From positions 1 through 64,000 of the forward strand of contig JACZKP010000156.1 of the NCBI GenBank assembly GCA_014860005.1: a stretch of DNA of 64,000 nucleotides, in the 5' to 3' direction. Below the pieces are notes generated by a model. The model was given only the letters and a program-made list of their open reading frames with translations, had not been told where the DNA came from and did not search any database. The translations under genes were made by a program, and so were the position numbers. This document shows, one piece after another, positions 16,121 through 24,870 of the stretch (position 1 is the stretch's first letter; each line of letters starts with the position of its first letter). This DNA is from Verrucomicrobiota bacterium. Its GTDB lineage: Bacteria; Verrucomicrobiota; Verrucomicrobiae; Limisphaerales; UBA11358.

Positions 16121-16990
16121 ATGACACCATTACGCCAACAACTCCTCGAGGAACTGGTCCTGCGCGGTTGCGCCGCGCGGACGCAGGAAGCTTACGTTCA
16201 ACAGATCTATCAACTGGCCAGATTCTTTCGCCAGCCACCGGATCAACTGACCAACGAACAGGTGCGCGCGTATCTGTTGCATCTGACGCGCGAGCGGCAA
16301 CTGGCCCCGAGCACCCTCAACCAGGCGGTCAACGCCTTTCGCTTTCTCTACGAGCGGGTGTTGCACCGCGAGGTCGCGGCGTTGCGTCAGGCGCTGCCCT
16401 TCACCCGCAAACCCATCCTGCGTCCGCAGGTTTACAGCCCCGCCGAACTGGAACGGCTCTTCACCGTCGGCTGTCCGCATCCCAAGCATCGCGCCTTCCT
16501 GATGACGGTGTATGGCGCGGGGCTGCGGCTCAATGAGGCCTGCCACCTCAAGGCCGAACATCTGGATGCGGCCCGCCAGCAGATTCGCATCGTGCAGGGC
16601 AAGGGCCGCAAGGATCGTTACACCCTGCTCTCGCCCCGGCTGCTCCAGGAGTTGCGGAGTTACTGGCGGATGTTCCGTCCGCGGCACTGGCTCTTCCCGG
16701 TCACCCGTTCGCCGGAGCAGCCGATGGTGGACGCCACGGGCCAGCGCATTTACTACCACGCCGTCCAGCGCGCGGGCTTGCGGCGCAAGGGCGGCATCCA
16801 TGCCTTGCGCCATTCCTTTGCCACGCATCTGCTGGAGGCGGGCGTGGAGATCACGGTGGTGCAACGACTCCTCGGGCACGCGCACCTGAACACCACGACC
16901 ACTTATCTGCACGTGCGGCAGGAACGGCTGGCGCAGATCGCCGGGCCGCTGCAACTGCTGGACCTCTCGCAACTCCCGCCCGCGGCGTGA
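16121..16990 (+). CDS. Tyrosine recombinase of the IS91-type element
   Basis: This 289-residue protein has an N-terminal SAM-like DNA-binding domain (about 1-95; TQEAYVQQIYQLARFF, then LTRERQLAPSTLNQAVNAFR) and a C-terminal catalytic domain. The catalytic set is complete: Arg in GAGLRLNEA, the HALRH box followed by SFATHLLEAG, His in LLGHAHLNTTTTYLH and the Tyr in the same segment. It resembles XerC/D and IntI-type enzymes, but the integron-specific insertion is not apparent. Its TGA overlaps the GTG start of the transposase (GTGA at 16987-16990), so the two are made together. Its role in IS91 movement is unproven; resolving intermediates is one idea. Confidence 0.92.
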   Translation: MTPLRQQLLEELVLRGCAARTQEAYVQQIYQLARFFRQPPDQLTNEQVRAYLLHLTRERQLAPSTLNQAVNAFRFLYERVLHREVAALRQALPFTRKPILRPQVYSPAELERLFTVGCPHPKHRAFLMTVYGAGLRLNEACHLKAEHLDAARQQIRIVQGKGRKDRYTLLSPRLLQELRSYWRMFRPRHWLFPVTRSPEQPMVDATGQRIYYHAVQRAGLRRKGGIHALRHSFATHLLEAGVEITVVQRLLGHAHLNTTTTYLHVRQERLAQIAGPLQLLDLSQLPPAA

Positions 16991-18156
16991 GCTTGCGCCC
17001 CACGCTGGGGCAGATCCTGCGTCCGTTCCTCGCCGCGCCGGCGGCAGCCACGCTGCACCTCGCGCCCCACCAATGGAAAACGCTCCGCGCCCTGGCCCGC
17101 TGCCGGACGAGCGCGCTGGGCGGACAGGCGTACTTTTGTCCCCACTGCCGGCGCGAACACGTCGTGGCCCACAGTTGCCGCAACCGCCATTGCCCGCACT
17201 GCCAGGGTGCGCAAGCGGTGGCCTGGCTGGCGCAACAATCGGCCACGCTGCTGCCCGTGCCCTATTTTCATCTGGCCTTCACGCTGCCGCACGCGCTCAA
17301 CGGGATCATCCGCCAGAACCGCGCCGCGCTCTTCAAGCGGCTCTTCGACGCGGCCAGCCAGACGTTGCTCGAGTTCGGGACCGAACGGCTCGGCGCGCAG
17401 TTGGGGATCACGGCGGTGTTGCACACCTGGAGTCAGACGCTGGGCGATCATTATCATCTCCATTGCATTGTCACCGGTGGGGGCGTGGCGCGGGATCAAA
17501 GCCGCTGGGTCAGCACGTCCCCGCACTATCTGTTTCCCGTGCGCGCCTTGAGCCGGAGGTTCCGGGGCAAGTATCTGGCCGGACTTCACGAGTTGTTCGC
17601 CGCGGGCAAACTGGAGTTCCACGGCCAACTCCAGGAGCAGGCCACGCCGGCCCAGTTCGCCGCGCTCCTCCGCGAGGCGACGCAATCGGAGTGGGTCGTC
17701 TATGCCAAGCGCCCCTTTGCCGGCCCGGAGCAGGTGCTGGCGTATCTCTCACGCTACACGCATCGCGTGGCGCTCAGCCCGCGGCGCTTGCTGGCCGCGG
17801 ACCAAACGCGCGTGACCTTCGCGTATAAAGATTACGCCGACCACTCGCGGCCCAAGACGCTGACGCTGGGCACGGCGGAGTTTGTGCGGCGGTTCTGCCT
17901 GCATGTGCTGCCCGCGCGCTTCGTGAAAATCCGCCACTACGGCCTGTTGGGCAACCGGCAGAAGCAACTCCGGCTGACCCACGCCCGGCAGTTGTTGGGC
18001 GCCGCGCTGCCGCCGGAGTCCCAGCCACTGCCGGAACTCCTGCACGCGGCGGCCACGCAACCTGCGGCGGCGTGCTGTCCGTTTTGCCAGCGCCCCGGAC
18101 TGGTGAAAGTGCGGGAAGTGCCGCCCCGCCCGGTGGCCTTGCTCGATTCGTCATGA
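16987..18156 (+). CDS. IS91-family HUH transposase
   Basis: This 389-residue transposase has the IS91 layout. An N-terminal zinc-binding domain carries CPHC, then CRNRHCPHC (about residues 48-75). The HUH metal motif lies in GDHYHLHCIVTGGG (about 156-168). The catalytic tyrosine segment LAYLSRYTHRVALS lies at about 253-266, followed by a C-terminal region with a CPFC pair. It starts with GTG inside the stop of the recombinase gene. The enzyme should nick single-stranded DNA at the element's origin and drive rolling-circle transposition. All catalytic motifs look intact, so the element may still be active. The downstream 3' non-coding tail is very GC-rich. Confidence 0.93.
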   Translation: MSLRPTLGQILRPFLAAPAAATLHLAPHQWKTLRALARCRTSALGGQAYFCPHCRREHVVAHSCRNRHCPHCQGAQAVAWLAQQSATLLPVPYFHLAFTLPHALNGIIRQNRAALFKRLFDAASQTLLEFGTERLGAQLGITAVLHTWSQTLGDHYHLHCIVTGGGVARDQSRWVSTSPHYLFPVRALSRRFRGKYLAGLHELFAAGKLEFHGQLQEQATPAQFAALLREATQSEWVVYAKRPFAGPEQVLAYLSRYTHRVALSPRRLLAADQTRVTFAYKDYADHSRPKTLTLGTAEFVRRFCLHVLPARFVKIRHYGLLGNRQKQLRLTHARQLLGAALPPESQPLPELLHAAATQPAAACCPFCQRPGLVKVREVPPRPVALLDSS

Positions 18157-18337
18157 ACGCCCCGGCAACATTCCAGCACCACGCCCCGCTCAACGCGCTG
18201 CCCGGCGCGGGCCGGCGCGGTGTTGTCCGGGGTGGCGTCCCAGGCGGCAAAAGCCTCCGCAAGACTGTGCGGGCTCAGGGCGAACCCCGGCCGCCTCACC
18301 GTGCCCGCCCGCGCCGCGGCTGTGCCCGGACGTTCGG

Positions 18338-18357
18338 CCCGGGCGTGGGCGCCCGGG
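18338..18357. other. Perfect GC hairpin, candidate IS91 origin-end structure
   Basis: CCCGGGCG and CGCCCGGG pair over 8 bp around a four-base TGGG loop, about 180 bases after the transposase stop. IS91-type origin ends carry a hairpin near the nick site, and the element's proposed end follows within 60 bases. It could instead be a terminator, but no T-tract follows. Confidence 0.4.
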
Positions 18358-18425
18358 AGGCGGTGGCACGGAATTACTTTGCCCAGTAACTCGGACCGCC
18401 CAAGCTCAGCGGCTCAGTTCAACGG

Positions 18426-18502
18426 CAGTGTATCCCGCAGCCCGCCGCTCCGGCCTCCCCACCAAAACCACGCTTGCTCGCGGCGGCCTGCGGGATACAC
18501 TG
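18426..18502. repeat. Palindromic repeat with 22-bp arms
   Basis: The arms at 18426-18447 and 18481-18502 are complementary with one mismatch (CAGTGTATCCCGCAG, then CCCGCCG against the complement of CGGCGGCC). A 33-base spacer separates them. The unit begins a few bases after the proposed end of the IS91-type element and runs into the 5' side of the gene remnant at 18525. It looks like a small non-autonomous repeat. Confidence 0.8.
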
Positions 18503-18524
18503 CTTCAAGATAGGCTGTATTGGT

Positions 18525-18953
18525 TTGGCCTACGTTCCCAGCAGGGAAATCGCGGCCATCTCTGCCGGGCCGCATGAAGGCTTGTCCTTCCAGGTTCAGT
18601 TGCCCAAACGTTCGCATTCTTGGGAGATCGGGCTTTGGCCGTCCACGGGAGGAACGAACATCGGTGACCTTACTGGCAAGCATCTCGTCGCAAAAGTCAC
18701 CAACGCATCGGATCGAAAGCTCACGCTCTCACTAGGGGTCAGTTCGCCATTCGAGAGGGTGTTAATTGTGCCGTCAGGTCAAACCGTTTTGGTTTGCGAT
18801 GCCCCGATGGAATCTCTCGCTCAGATTACACGCTTGTTCGGGTGCGACACACATGAACACGGTGTTTCGTTCCAATTGAAACTCGAATTTCGTCCACCGG
18901 TGCAAATCCAAGAGCGGATAACCGTCCGTGCTCGCGGGCGCGACGCTTTGTAA
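18525..18953 (+). pseudogene. Remnant of an unknown gene, 5' end lost
   Basis: The frame from about 18525 to the TAA at 18951-18953 has a protein-like composition, with alternating hydrophobic strands (FQVQLPKRSHSWEIGLWP, LTLSLGVSSPFERVLIVPSG). This differs from the repeat sequence before it. No convincing start codon or ribosome binding site exists: the only candidates are TTG codons next to or inside the palindrome, and the first in-frame ATG is late. I infer that the 5' part was removed or replaced when the repeat and the IS91-type element arrived. It has no recognisable domain. It could alternatively be an intact small gene with a TTG start at 18525. Confidence 0.4.
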
Positions 18954-19528
18954 AACGCCAACTGTCCCGCCAAAAGGTGTGAAGGAATCTAGCGGCGCTC
19001 AGGCCGCGCCGGAGCAAGTCGGCCACCCGCGCCTGTGCCGCCGGTCGGCCTGTCACATCGGCTGCTAAAGACTCCGCCTGACGGCGGGCCAACCGGGAAT
19101 TAGTGGCCCTCGCCGACTCGCGCCAGAAGCTCTCGCCGGTTCGGGTGCGTTGGTTGCAATCGTGGCGGCTCTGGTACTCTGCGTCCCGGCCCTACACCAC
19201 CTTTTGCGGCCGGCGCCAGCGCGAGGCCAAGGCGCATCCTGCATTCGTCATCGTGTTGCACACTTTTAGACAGCATACTTGCTCGAGCTGGAATCGTAAG
19301 GGTTATGGGCGGATGACCGGATTGGCATCGTAGTTTGTGGCTGAATGACCAAGCTCGGATCGTACGCTTGCGACACGTCCGAGCGTTTTCACCGCTTCCA
19401 AGGGGTTCGGGATTATTCACCGCACCGGCGGCGTACGGCTACGCCGCCAGTGGTGGGTTGTGTTCCCGTGAGCAGGACGCAAAACCGCTTGCGCTCCCCT
19501 GCCCCGCTGCTAATGCTCTTGCCAGGTT
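18954..19528. other. Gene-poor region upstream of the aminotransferase
   Basis: About 575 bases with only short frames in all directions, none protein-like. It mixes GC-rich repeat-like stretches with more AT-rich ones and probably represents decayed sequence next to the mobile element, plus the aminotransferase promoter close to 19529. No hairpin with a T-tract was seen. Confidence 0.5.
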
Positions 19529-20701
19529 ATGAACTACAAAATCTCGCAACGGGCTGCCTCCCTGACTCCTTCGTTGACGCTGGCGATTGACTCGAAGGCG
19601 AAGCAAATGAAAGCAGAAGGACACGACGTCGTCGGATTCGGTGTCGGCGAGCCGGACTTCGACACCCCGCAACATATAAAGGACGCCGCAGCCAAGGCGT
19701 TGGCGGCCGGCTTCACCAAATACACCCCGGCCGCGGGCATTCCCGAATTGCGCCAGGCCATTGCCGACAAACACAAACGCGAGAACGGCCTGAACTACAA
19801 GCCGTCGCAAATCATCGTTTCCTGCGGCGGCAAACATTCCTGTTACAACGTCTTCATGGCCACCTGCGAGGCGGGCGATGAGGTCATCATCCCGGCGCCT
19901 TACTGGCTGAGTTATCCCGAGATGGTGAAGCTCGCCGGTGCCACGCCGGTGATCGTGGAAACGACCGACCAGACGGAATTCAAGATCACGCCCGCGCAAT
20001 TGCTCGCCGCGCTCACGCCGCGCACGCGCATCTTTCTGCTCAATTCACCCAGCAACCCGACCGGCAGCGTTTATACGCCCGGGGAAATCAAGGCCCTCGG
20101 CGACATCTGCATCGAGAAAGGTGTGCTGATCATGAGCGATGAGATTTACGAGCATCTGCTCTATGACGGCGCGGTTCACCAGAGTGTCGCGAGTTTTTCC
20201 CAGCAGCATTACGAACACACCATTCTCGTTCACGGCTTTGCCAAGGCTTGGAGCATGACGGGCTGGCGCCTGGGCTGGACGGCTGCGCCAGAGCCTATTG
20301 TCAAAGCGATGGACGCCATCCAGAGTCACAGCACGAGCAATCCAACTTCGTTTGCGCAAAAGGGCGGCGTCGTGGCGCTGACCGGACCGCAGGATCACCT
20401 GCCGCAGTGGCTCGCCGAATTCAACCGCCGCCGCGGCTATGCTCATCAGAAACTCAACAGCATCCCCGGCCTCACTTGCGTGAATGCGAAGGGCGCGTTC
20501 TACCTGTTTCCCAACATCTCGCGCACCGGCCTCAAGTCCACGGAGTTTTGCGCCCGCTTGCTCGAAGCGGAAAAAGTCGCCGCCGTGCCCGGCATCGCTT
20601 TTGGTGCGGATGATTACATCCGGCTAAGCTACGCCACCAGCATGGCGAATCTGGAAAAGGGTTGTGAACGGATCGAGAAATTCTGCAAGAGCTTGATTTG
20701 A
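19529..20701 (+). CDS. PLP-dependent aspartate-type aminotransferase (class I)
   Basis: This 390-residue cytoplasmic enzyme has the complete fold type I motif set: GVGEPDFDTP (39-48), YTPAAGIPELR (65-75), SNPTG (175-179) with the Asn that contacts PLP, DEIYEHLLYDG (204-214), and the Schiff-base lysine K239 in HGFAKAWSMTGWRLGW. The C-terminal GAFYLFPNI and the Arg in DDYIRLSYATS bind the substrate carboxylates. The sequence is closest to subgroup I-gamma aspartate aminotransferases of the AspB/AspC kind, which move an amino group between aspartate and 2-oxoglutarate. It converges on the NtrC-type gene with 21 bases between them and stands alone, so amino acid metabolism in general is the safest role. 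Confidence 0.93.
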   Translation: MNYKISQRAASLTPSLTLAIDSKAKQMKAEGHDVVGFGVGEPDFDTPQHIKDAAAKALAAGFTKYTPAAGIPELRQAIADKHKRENGLNYKPSQIIVSCGGKHSCYNVFMATCEAGDEVIIPAPYWLSYPEMVKLAGATPVIVETTDQTEFKITPAQLLAALTPRTRIFLLNSPSNPTGSVYTPGEIKALGDICIEKGVLIMSDEIYEHLLYDGAVHQSVASFSQQHYEHTILVHGFAKAWSMTGWRLGWTAAPEPIVKAMDAIQSHSTSNPTSFAQKGGVVALTGPQDHLPQWLAEFNRRRGYAHQKLNSIPGLTCVNAKGAFYLFPNISRTGLKSTEFCARLLEAEKVAAVPGIAFGADDYIRLSYATSMANLEKGCERIEKFCKSLI

Positions 20702-20722
20702 CCCCGCACCACTACACCGGGT

Positions 20723-22096
20723 TCAAGCGGACTCCACCTCGAAACCCAGTTCACGAAACCGCTGCAACTTGTAGATCAGCGCCCGCCGGCTGATCCCGAG
20801 GGCCAAAGCGGTTTCGGTTCGGTTGTGATGGTGTTGGCGCAACGCCTGAAAAATGGCCTGCCGTTCAACCTCCTCCAGGCGCAAAGCTTCTGCGGGTTCC
20901 AAGGCGGCGGTTTGCGGAGATGTGGCGCGCACCCGGTTGGGAAGGTGATCGGGCACGATGAGTTCGCCGCGCGAAAGCAACGCGGCGCGTTCCATGGCGT
21001 TGCGCAGTTCGCGGACGTTGCCCGGCCAGGGATAGCGTTTGAGACAATCCGCCACCCCCGAGGAAAAGCGGGCCTGGCCCTGCGTGAACTCCTCAATGAA
21101 GGCATTGGCAATCGGCAGGATGTCTTCCGGGCGTTCGCGCAGCGGCGGGAGGTTGAGTTCGACGACATTCAAGCGGTAGAACAAGTCTTCACGAAACCGG
21201 CCCGCCTTCACCGCTTCTTCCAGATCGCAGTTGGTGGCCGCCAGCATCCGGGCGTTGGTGTGCAGTTCCTTGTTGGAACCGACACGATGAAAAGTGCCGT
21301 TCTGGGTAACGCGCAGCAGTTTGGCCTGAAGCGGCGGCGACATATCGGCGATTTCGTCCAGAAAAATGGTGCCGTCGTTGGCTTGCTCAAAGCGGCCCAT
21401 ACGCTGTGCCACGGCGCCGGTGAACGCGCCCTTCTCGTGGCCAAACAATTCACTTTCCAGCAGCGTTTCAGGGATGGCGGCGCAGTTCACTTTGACCAGC
21501 GGCCCGGCCGAACGCGCGCTCCAGGCGTGAATGGCATCCGCCAACACTTCCTTGCCCACACCACTCTCGCCGGTGATGAGCACGCGGCTTTCGGAATTGG
21601 CAATCAACGAAGCGTCGTTGAAGACCGCCCGCATGAGCGGACTTTCGCAAACGACGTGCGGCGGCAACGGTTTGTCGGGGGCAATTCGGCGCGGGACGGA
21701 TTTGGCCAGACCCGTGGCCTGCTGAACGGAGATGAGCAGTTCGTCCAGGTCAATGGGCTTGCTAAGGTAATTCAGCGCGCCATCGCGCATAGCGCCCACG
21801 GCTTCGCGCACATCGGCATAGGCAGTGACCAGCAGCACCGGCAGAACGGCATGTTGCTCGCGCGCGCGCCGCAGCGTTTCCAACCCCGACAGTCCCGGCA
21901 TGCGCACGTCGGAAATCATCATGCTGATCTCCTGCGTGCGGAGAACTTCGAGCGCCTGTTCGCCGGAGGAAACGGGGACGATGTCGAAGCCCTGGCTTTT
22001 GAGAAAGGAAAGTAACAGGCTGCGCTGGCTGGCATCGTCATCCACGATCAGGATGCGGGGCGGTTTCACACCGTTCTTGCGAATTGCGGGCGGCAC
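20723..22096 (-). CDS. NtrC-family sigma-54-dependent response regulator
   Basis: This 457-residue regulator has a receiver domain (about 14-125) with the acidic pocket DDD at 19-21 and phospho-acceptor D63 in ISDVRMPG. An AAA+ sigma-54 activation domain follows with Walker A GESGVGKE, the sigma-54 loop GAFTGA and Walker B GTIFLDEIADM. A Fis-type helix-turn-helix ends the protein (NRTETALALGISRRALIYKL). It starts with GTG at 22096, with a second in-frame GTG nine codons later. It lies 18 bases after the histidine kinase gene, its obvious partner. Placed at the end of the secretion operon, the pair may control secretion or its substrates through sigma-54 promoters; the targets are not visible here. 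Confidence 0.93.
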   Translation of the reverse strand: MPPAIRKNGVKPPRILIVDDDASQRSLLLSFLKSQGFDIVPVSSGEQALEVLRTQEISMMISDVRMPGLSGLETLRRAREQHAVLPVLLVTAYADVREAVGAMRDGALNYLSKPIDLDELLISVQQATGLAKSVPRRIAPDKPLPPHVVCESPLMRAVFNDASLIANSESRVLITGESGVGKEVLADAIHAWSARSAGPLVKVNCAAIPETLLESELFGHEKGAFTGAVAQRMGRFEQANDGTIFLDEIADMSPPLQAKLLRVTQNGTFHRVGSNKELHTNARMLAATNCDLEEAVKAGRFREDLFYRLNVVELNLPPLRERPEDILPIANAFIEEFTQGQARFSSGVADCLKRYPWPGNVRELRNAMERAALLSRGELIVPDHLPNRVRATSPQTAALEPAEALRLEEVERQAIFQALRQHHHNRTETALALGISRRALIYKLQRFRELGFEVESA

Positions 22097-22114
22097 GCGG
22101 CCACTGTAGCCCGT

Positions 22115-23617
22115 TCAAGCCACGGATTTCAAGTGAGTGATGCGGAAGATTGCGCCGCGCGGTTCGTTGGCGCGACATTCGATGGCCCAACCGTGGGCCA
22201 GCACAATCTGGTGAACCACGGCCAAGCCCAAGCCGGTGCCCTTCTCCTGCGTGGTAACATACGGTTTGAAAATCTCCGCGCGGCGTTCCGGCGGAACGCC
22301 GGGTCCGTTATCGCGCACCTCCAGCACCGCCTCCACGCCGTTTGACTTGGTCGCGGCGATTTCGATTAACCCACCCCGCGGCACGGCCTGAATCGCATTG
22401 AGCAACAGGTTGAAGAGCACCTGCCGGAGCATTTGTTCATCCGCCTCAATTGTAAGCGGCTCACCTTTGACCTGGAACTGGATGCCCTTTTCTTCCAGGT
22501 CGTAATTCAAAGCCCGCGCGACTTCACCCACCACCGCGCCCAGCGCCACGGCGGAGCGGCGGACTTCGCGCGGGCGCGAGTAGTTGATGAACTCATTTAA
22601 CTGCGCGGTGACACGGTCAGTTTCCTCGATGATCTCTCCTGTCTTCAGGCGGATTTCGTTGGGCACATCTTCGCGTCGCGAAATCATGTGGGCCAGTCCG
22701 CGCACGATGTTCAGCGGGTTGCGGGTTTCGTGCGCCAAACCGGCGGCGGCGAGATTCATTTCCTTGAGATGCAGATTTTGCTGACTGGCCAGCGCGAGGC
22801 GAACTTCCAGTTCAGAAGTTCGCGTCAGATTCCGCCAAGCCACGGCAAACCCCAGCACCGAAACAGTGGCGAGGATGCCGATGAGGGAACGCAACCAAAG
22901 GTCTTGCTGACAATCCGCGCGCATGGCCTGGGTGGACATGACAATCACAAAGCTATGCACCCCCTGCTTTTGGATCATTGCGCGAAAGTCCTCCTCAGTC
23001 ATCCACGGCGGACGGCCAAACCGGGGGCGACCGCCGCCACCATCACCACGCCGACCGAAACGGTTGGTGGAAGAACCCTCAGATTGCATATCCGGCGGCG
23101 GGCCGCGCCGGCCGGGTGGCTCGCGGTCGAAATCAGGCGGCGGCGGACGGTTTGTGTCCGAAGACCGGCCAAAGCCCTGTCGTGAAAAGACGATTGGCGG
23201 GTTCGTACGTTCCGGTTCCCATGCGAGGTCGGCGCCCAGGTCCACAAGATTCATGACGGTTACGATCCCATCGCCCCAATGCACGGCGGGGCGCACTTCG
23301 AGTCTGGGGATGGAATAGGCGGGAGCGCCTGCGGAAGCCACGACATCGCCGGCAGCGTTCAACATTACCACGCTGTTCAGTTCGCCGGGATTGACCAGTT
23401 CAGCCAAAGCCGATTCGAGCCGTTCCTTGGAGATCAATCCGAAATGCCGTTGGGAGCGCAGCACGACGCCGCAGGTGGTGGAGATGTCCCGCGCACGGTC
23501 CAGCAGCGCGGCCAGGGCGGATTGACGCACGCGCAGATGCTCAGCCACCTGCCAGGCGATGATCAGCGCCCAGACGGCCAGCAACACCCCATATACCAAT
23601 CGTCCGCGCAGGCTCAT
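22115..23617 (-). CDS. Membrane sensor histidine kinase
   Basis: This 500-residue kinase has an N-terminal membrane helix (GVLLAVWALIIAWQVAEHL), a periplasmic sensor region of about 230 residues, and a second helix (SLIGILATVSVLGFAVAW). The HisKA domain has the phospho-acceptor in AGLAHETRNPLNIVRGLAHM, and the HATPase domain carries LFNLLLNAIQAV, DNGPGVPPE and GTGLGLAVVHQIV. The sensor region contains a low-complexity Pro/Gly/Arg/Asp stretch (about 150-205) rich in RPPP and GGGG, which is unusual in this position and may be a flexible linker or a wall-contact segment. It is co-transcribed with the NtrC-type regulator. The signal it senses is unknown. Confidence 0.93.
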   Translation of the reverse strand: MSLRGRLVYGVLLAVWALIIAWQVAEHLRVRQSALAALLDRARDISTTCGVVLRSQRHFGLISKERLESALAELVNPGELNSVVMLNAAGDVVASAGAPAYSIPRLEVRPAVHWGDGIVTVMNLVDLGADLAWEPERTNPPIVFSRQGFGRSSDTNRPPPPDFDREPPGRRGPPPDMQSEGSSTNRFGRRGDGGGGRPRFGRPPWMTEEDFRAMIQKQGVHSFVIVMSTQAMRADCQQDLWLRSLIGILATVSVLGFAVAWRNLTRTSELEVRLALASQQNLHLKEMNLAAAGLAHETRNPLNIVRGLAHMISRREDVPNEIRLKTGEIIEETDRVTAQLNEFINYSRPREVRRSAVALGAVVGEVARALNYDLEEKGIQFQVKGEPLTIEADEQMLRQVLFNLLLNAIQAVPRGGLIEIAATKSNGVEAVLEVRDNGPGVPPERRAEIFKPYVTTQEKGTGLGLAVVHQIVLAHGWAIECRANEPRGAIFRITHLKSVA

Positions 23618-23654
23618 GACTTTCGGAAGTTAGCGTGAATGCGACGGCCACCGC

Positions 23655-24845
23655 TCATTCTCTGAAAGTAGGCGGCGCATGACTGGGGCTGGGTGGCTGA
23701 GCGGGGTTGTCCTGGCCTGCCGGAGCGATGTCGAGATACCGGTTGATTTCTGCTTCGCTAAAAGCCTTGCGCGAGATCTCCGCCTTGTTCCGCTCGCTGT
23801 CGGTGTGCGCCGACATCTCGGTGGGACGGTTGATAATGTAGGGCGTCATGAAAATGAGCAGTTCCTTCTTTTCATCGGCCGTCTTCTTGTGCTTGAACAG
23901 CAGACCCAGCAACGGGATATCACCCAAGATTGGCACTTTTTGCTCCGTCTTCGTCTTCACATTCTGCATCAACCCGCCGATGACCACCGTCTGGCCATCG
24001 GGTACGACGACCACGGTGTCTGCCGAACGGATGTTGATGATCGGGGCGGAAGGGCTGCCGGCGTTATTTGTGCCGCCCGTGGCGAAACTGACGGTCGAAT
24101 CGGAAACAGAGGAAATTTCCGGGGAAACAATCATTTCCACCATGCCGTCGGAGGTGATGAAGGGCGTCACCGTCAAAATGATGCCGACACTCTGATAAGT
24201 TATGGCGTTGCGCTGATTGCCGAAGCTGTCGAAGGTCACCCCCGAAATGAGGGGCACCTGCTGACCGATGGTGATGGTCGCTTGCTGATTGTTGCGCGCG
24301 AGAATGGAGGGGCGGGAGAGAATCTCGGTCTTGCCCGCACTGGCCAGCGCGGCGATCGTGATGTCGAGGTCCTTGCCCAACAAGGTGTAAATTCCGCCAG
24401 AAGTGGCGAGATCGAAGGCGGTGGTGGCGGAGTTTTGCAGCCCGTCCGGCGTATTGATTGCACTAACCTTGCTGCCGGAAATTCTGTGGCGGTAGGTGCC
24501 ATCCACGCCAATATCTGTGCCTTTCAAATGGGTAGCCTCCATGAACACGCACTTGATGAGCACCTGCGGCGCCGGTCGGTCCAGTTCACGCACAACCTCC
24601 TGGATGTGGGCGGCGGTGTCCTCGTCAGACACGATGATCACGCTGCGCGTCTCCGGATCATAAGTGATGCGCGCCTGACCGATGTCGGTGCTGCTCGGGT
24701 ACGCGGTGGCGGCCCGCGCTGTCCCAGTACGAGCAGCCGCCCCCTGCTGGGCCAGTAGCCCGGCTGGCACCAGGAAACCGCCCGCCACCAGCCAGCAAAC
24801 AAGTTGTTTGAGACTTTCGCTTCTGAAGCAATTGTTTTGTCGCAT
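23655..24845 (-). CDS. gspD: Type II secretion secretin, C-terminal half (GspD-C)
   Basis: This 396-residue protein forms the outer-membrane channel domain of GspD. It starts at 24845 behind AGGGGAAA, one of the few clear ribosome binding sites here, and has its own signal peptide (LVCWLVAGGFLVPAGLLA). An N3-like segment (RITYDPETRSVIIVSDEDTA, then VVRELDRPAPQVLIKCVFME) leads into the secretin domain with VPLISGVTF, VGIILTVTPFI and the signature VPILGDIPLLGLLFKHKK. The tail from about residue 355 is polar and Pro-rich. The N0-N2 domains are missing; they are encoded by the gene directly upstream (24871-26658). The two exported proteins must assemble together. It is not a frameshift, since each half has a signal peptide. 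Confidence 0.9.
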   Translation of the reverse strand: MRQNNCFRSESLKQLVCWLVAGGFLVPAGLLAQQGAAARTGTARAATAYPSSTDIGQARITYDPETRSVIIVSDEDTAAHIQEVVRELDRPAPQVLIKCVFMEATHLKGTDIGVDGTYRHRISGSKVSAINTPDGLQNSATTAFDLATSGGIYTLLGKDLDITIAALASAGKTEILSRPSILARNNQQATITIGQQVPLISGVTFDSFGNQRNAITYQSVGIILTVTPFITSDGMVEMIVSPEISSVSDSTVSFATGGTNNAGSPSAPIINIRSADTVVVVPDGQTVVIGGLMQNVKTKTEQKVPILGDIPLLGLLFKHKKTADEKKELLIFMTPYIINRPTEMSAHTDSERNKAEISRKAFSEAEINRYLDIAPAGQDNPAQPPSPSHAPPTFRE

Positions 24846-24870
24846 ATTCTGATTTCCCCTTGGCCCGATT

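Larger units (their letters stand above)
16121..18416 (+). mobile_element. IS91-type element with tyrosine recombinase and HUH transposase
   Basis: Two translationally coupled genes, a tyrosine recombinase and an IS91-family transposase, form the element. This gene pair is known in a subset of IS91 relatives. IS91 elements move by rolling-circle transposition, have no terminal inverted repeats and leave no target duplication, so the ends cannot be read directly. A perfect 8-bp GC hairpin at 18338-18357 is a candidate part of the origin end, and a GTTC tetranucleotide at 18417-18420 fits the reported GTTC/GAAC target preference, so I place the right end near 18416. The left end lies somewhere in 16040-16121. 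Both boundaries are inference. Confidence 0.75.

Noticed and set aside
18417..18502. Integron attC-like site
   Set aside because: GTTCAAC fits one core box next to a palindrome, but the matching box at the other end is missing and the recombinase lacks IntI features.
20825..22015. 396-codon plus-strand frame opposite the NtrC-type gene
   Set aside because: It is antisense to a complete response regulator and has no recognisable domain; high GC leaves such frames open.
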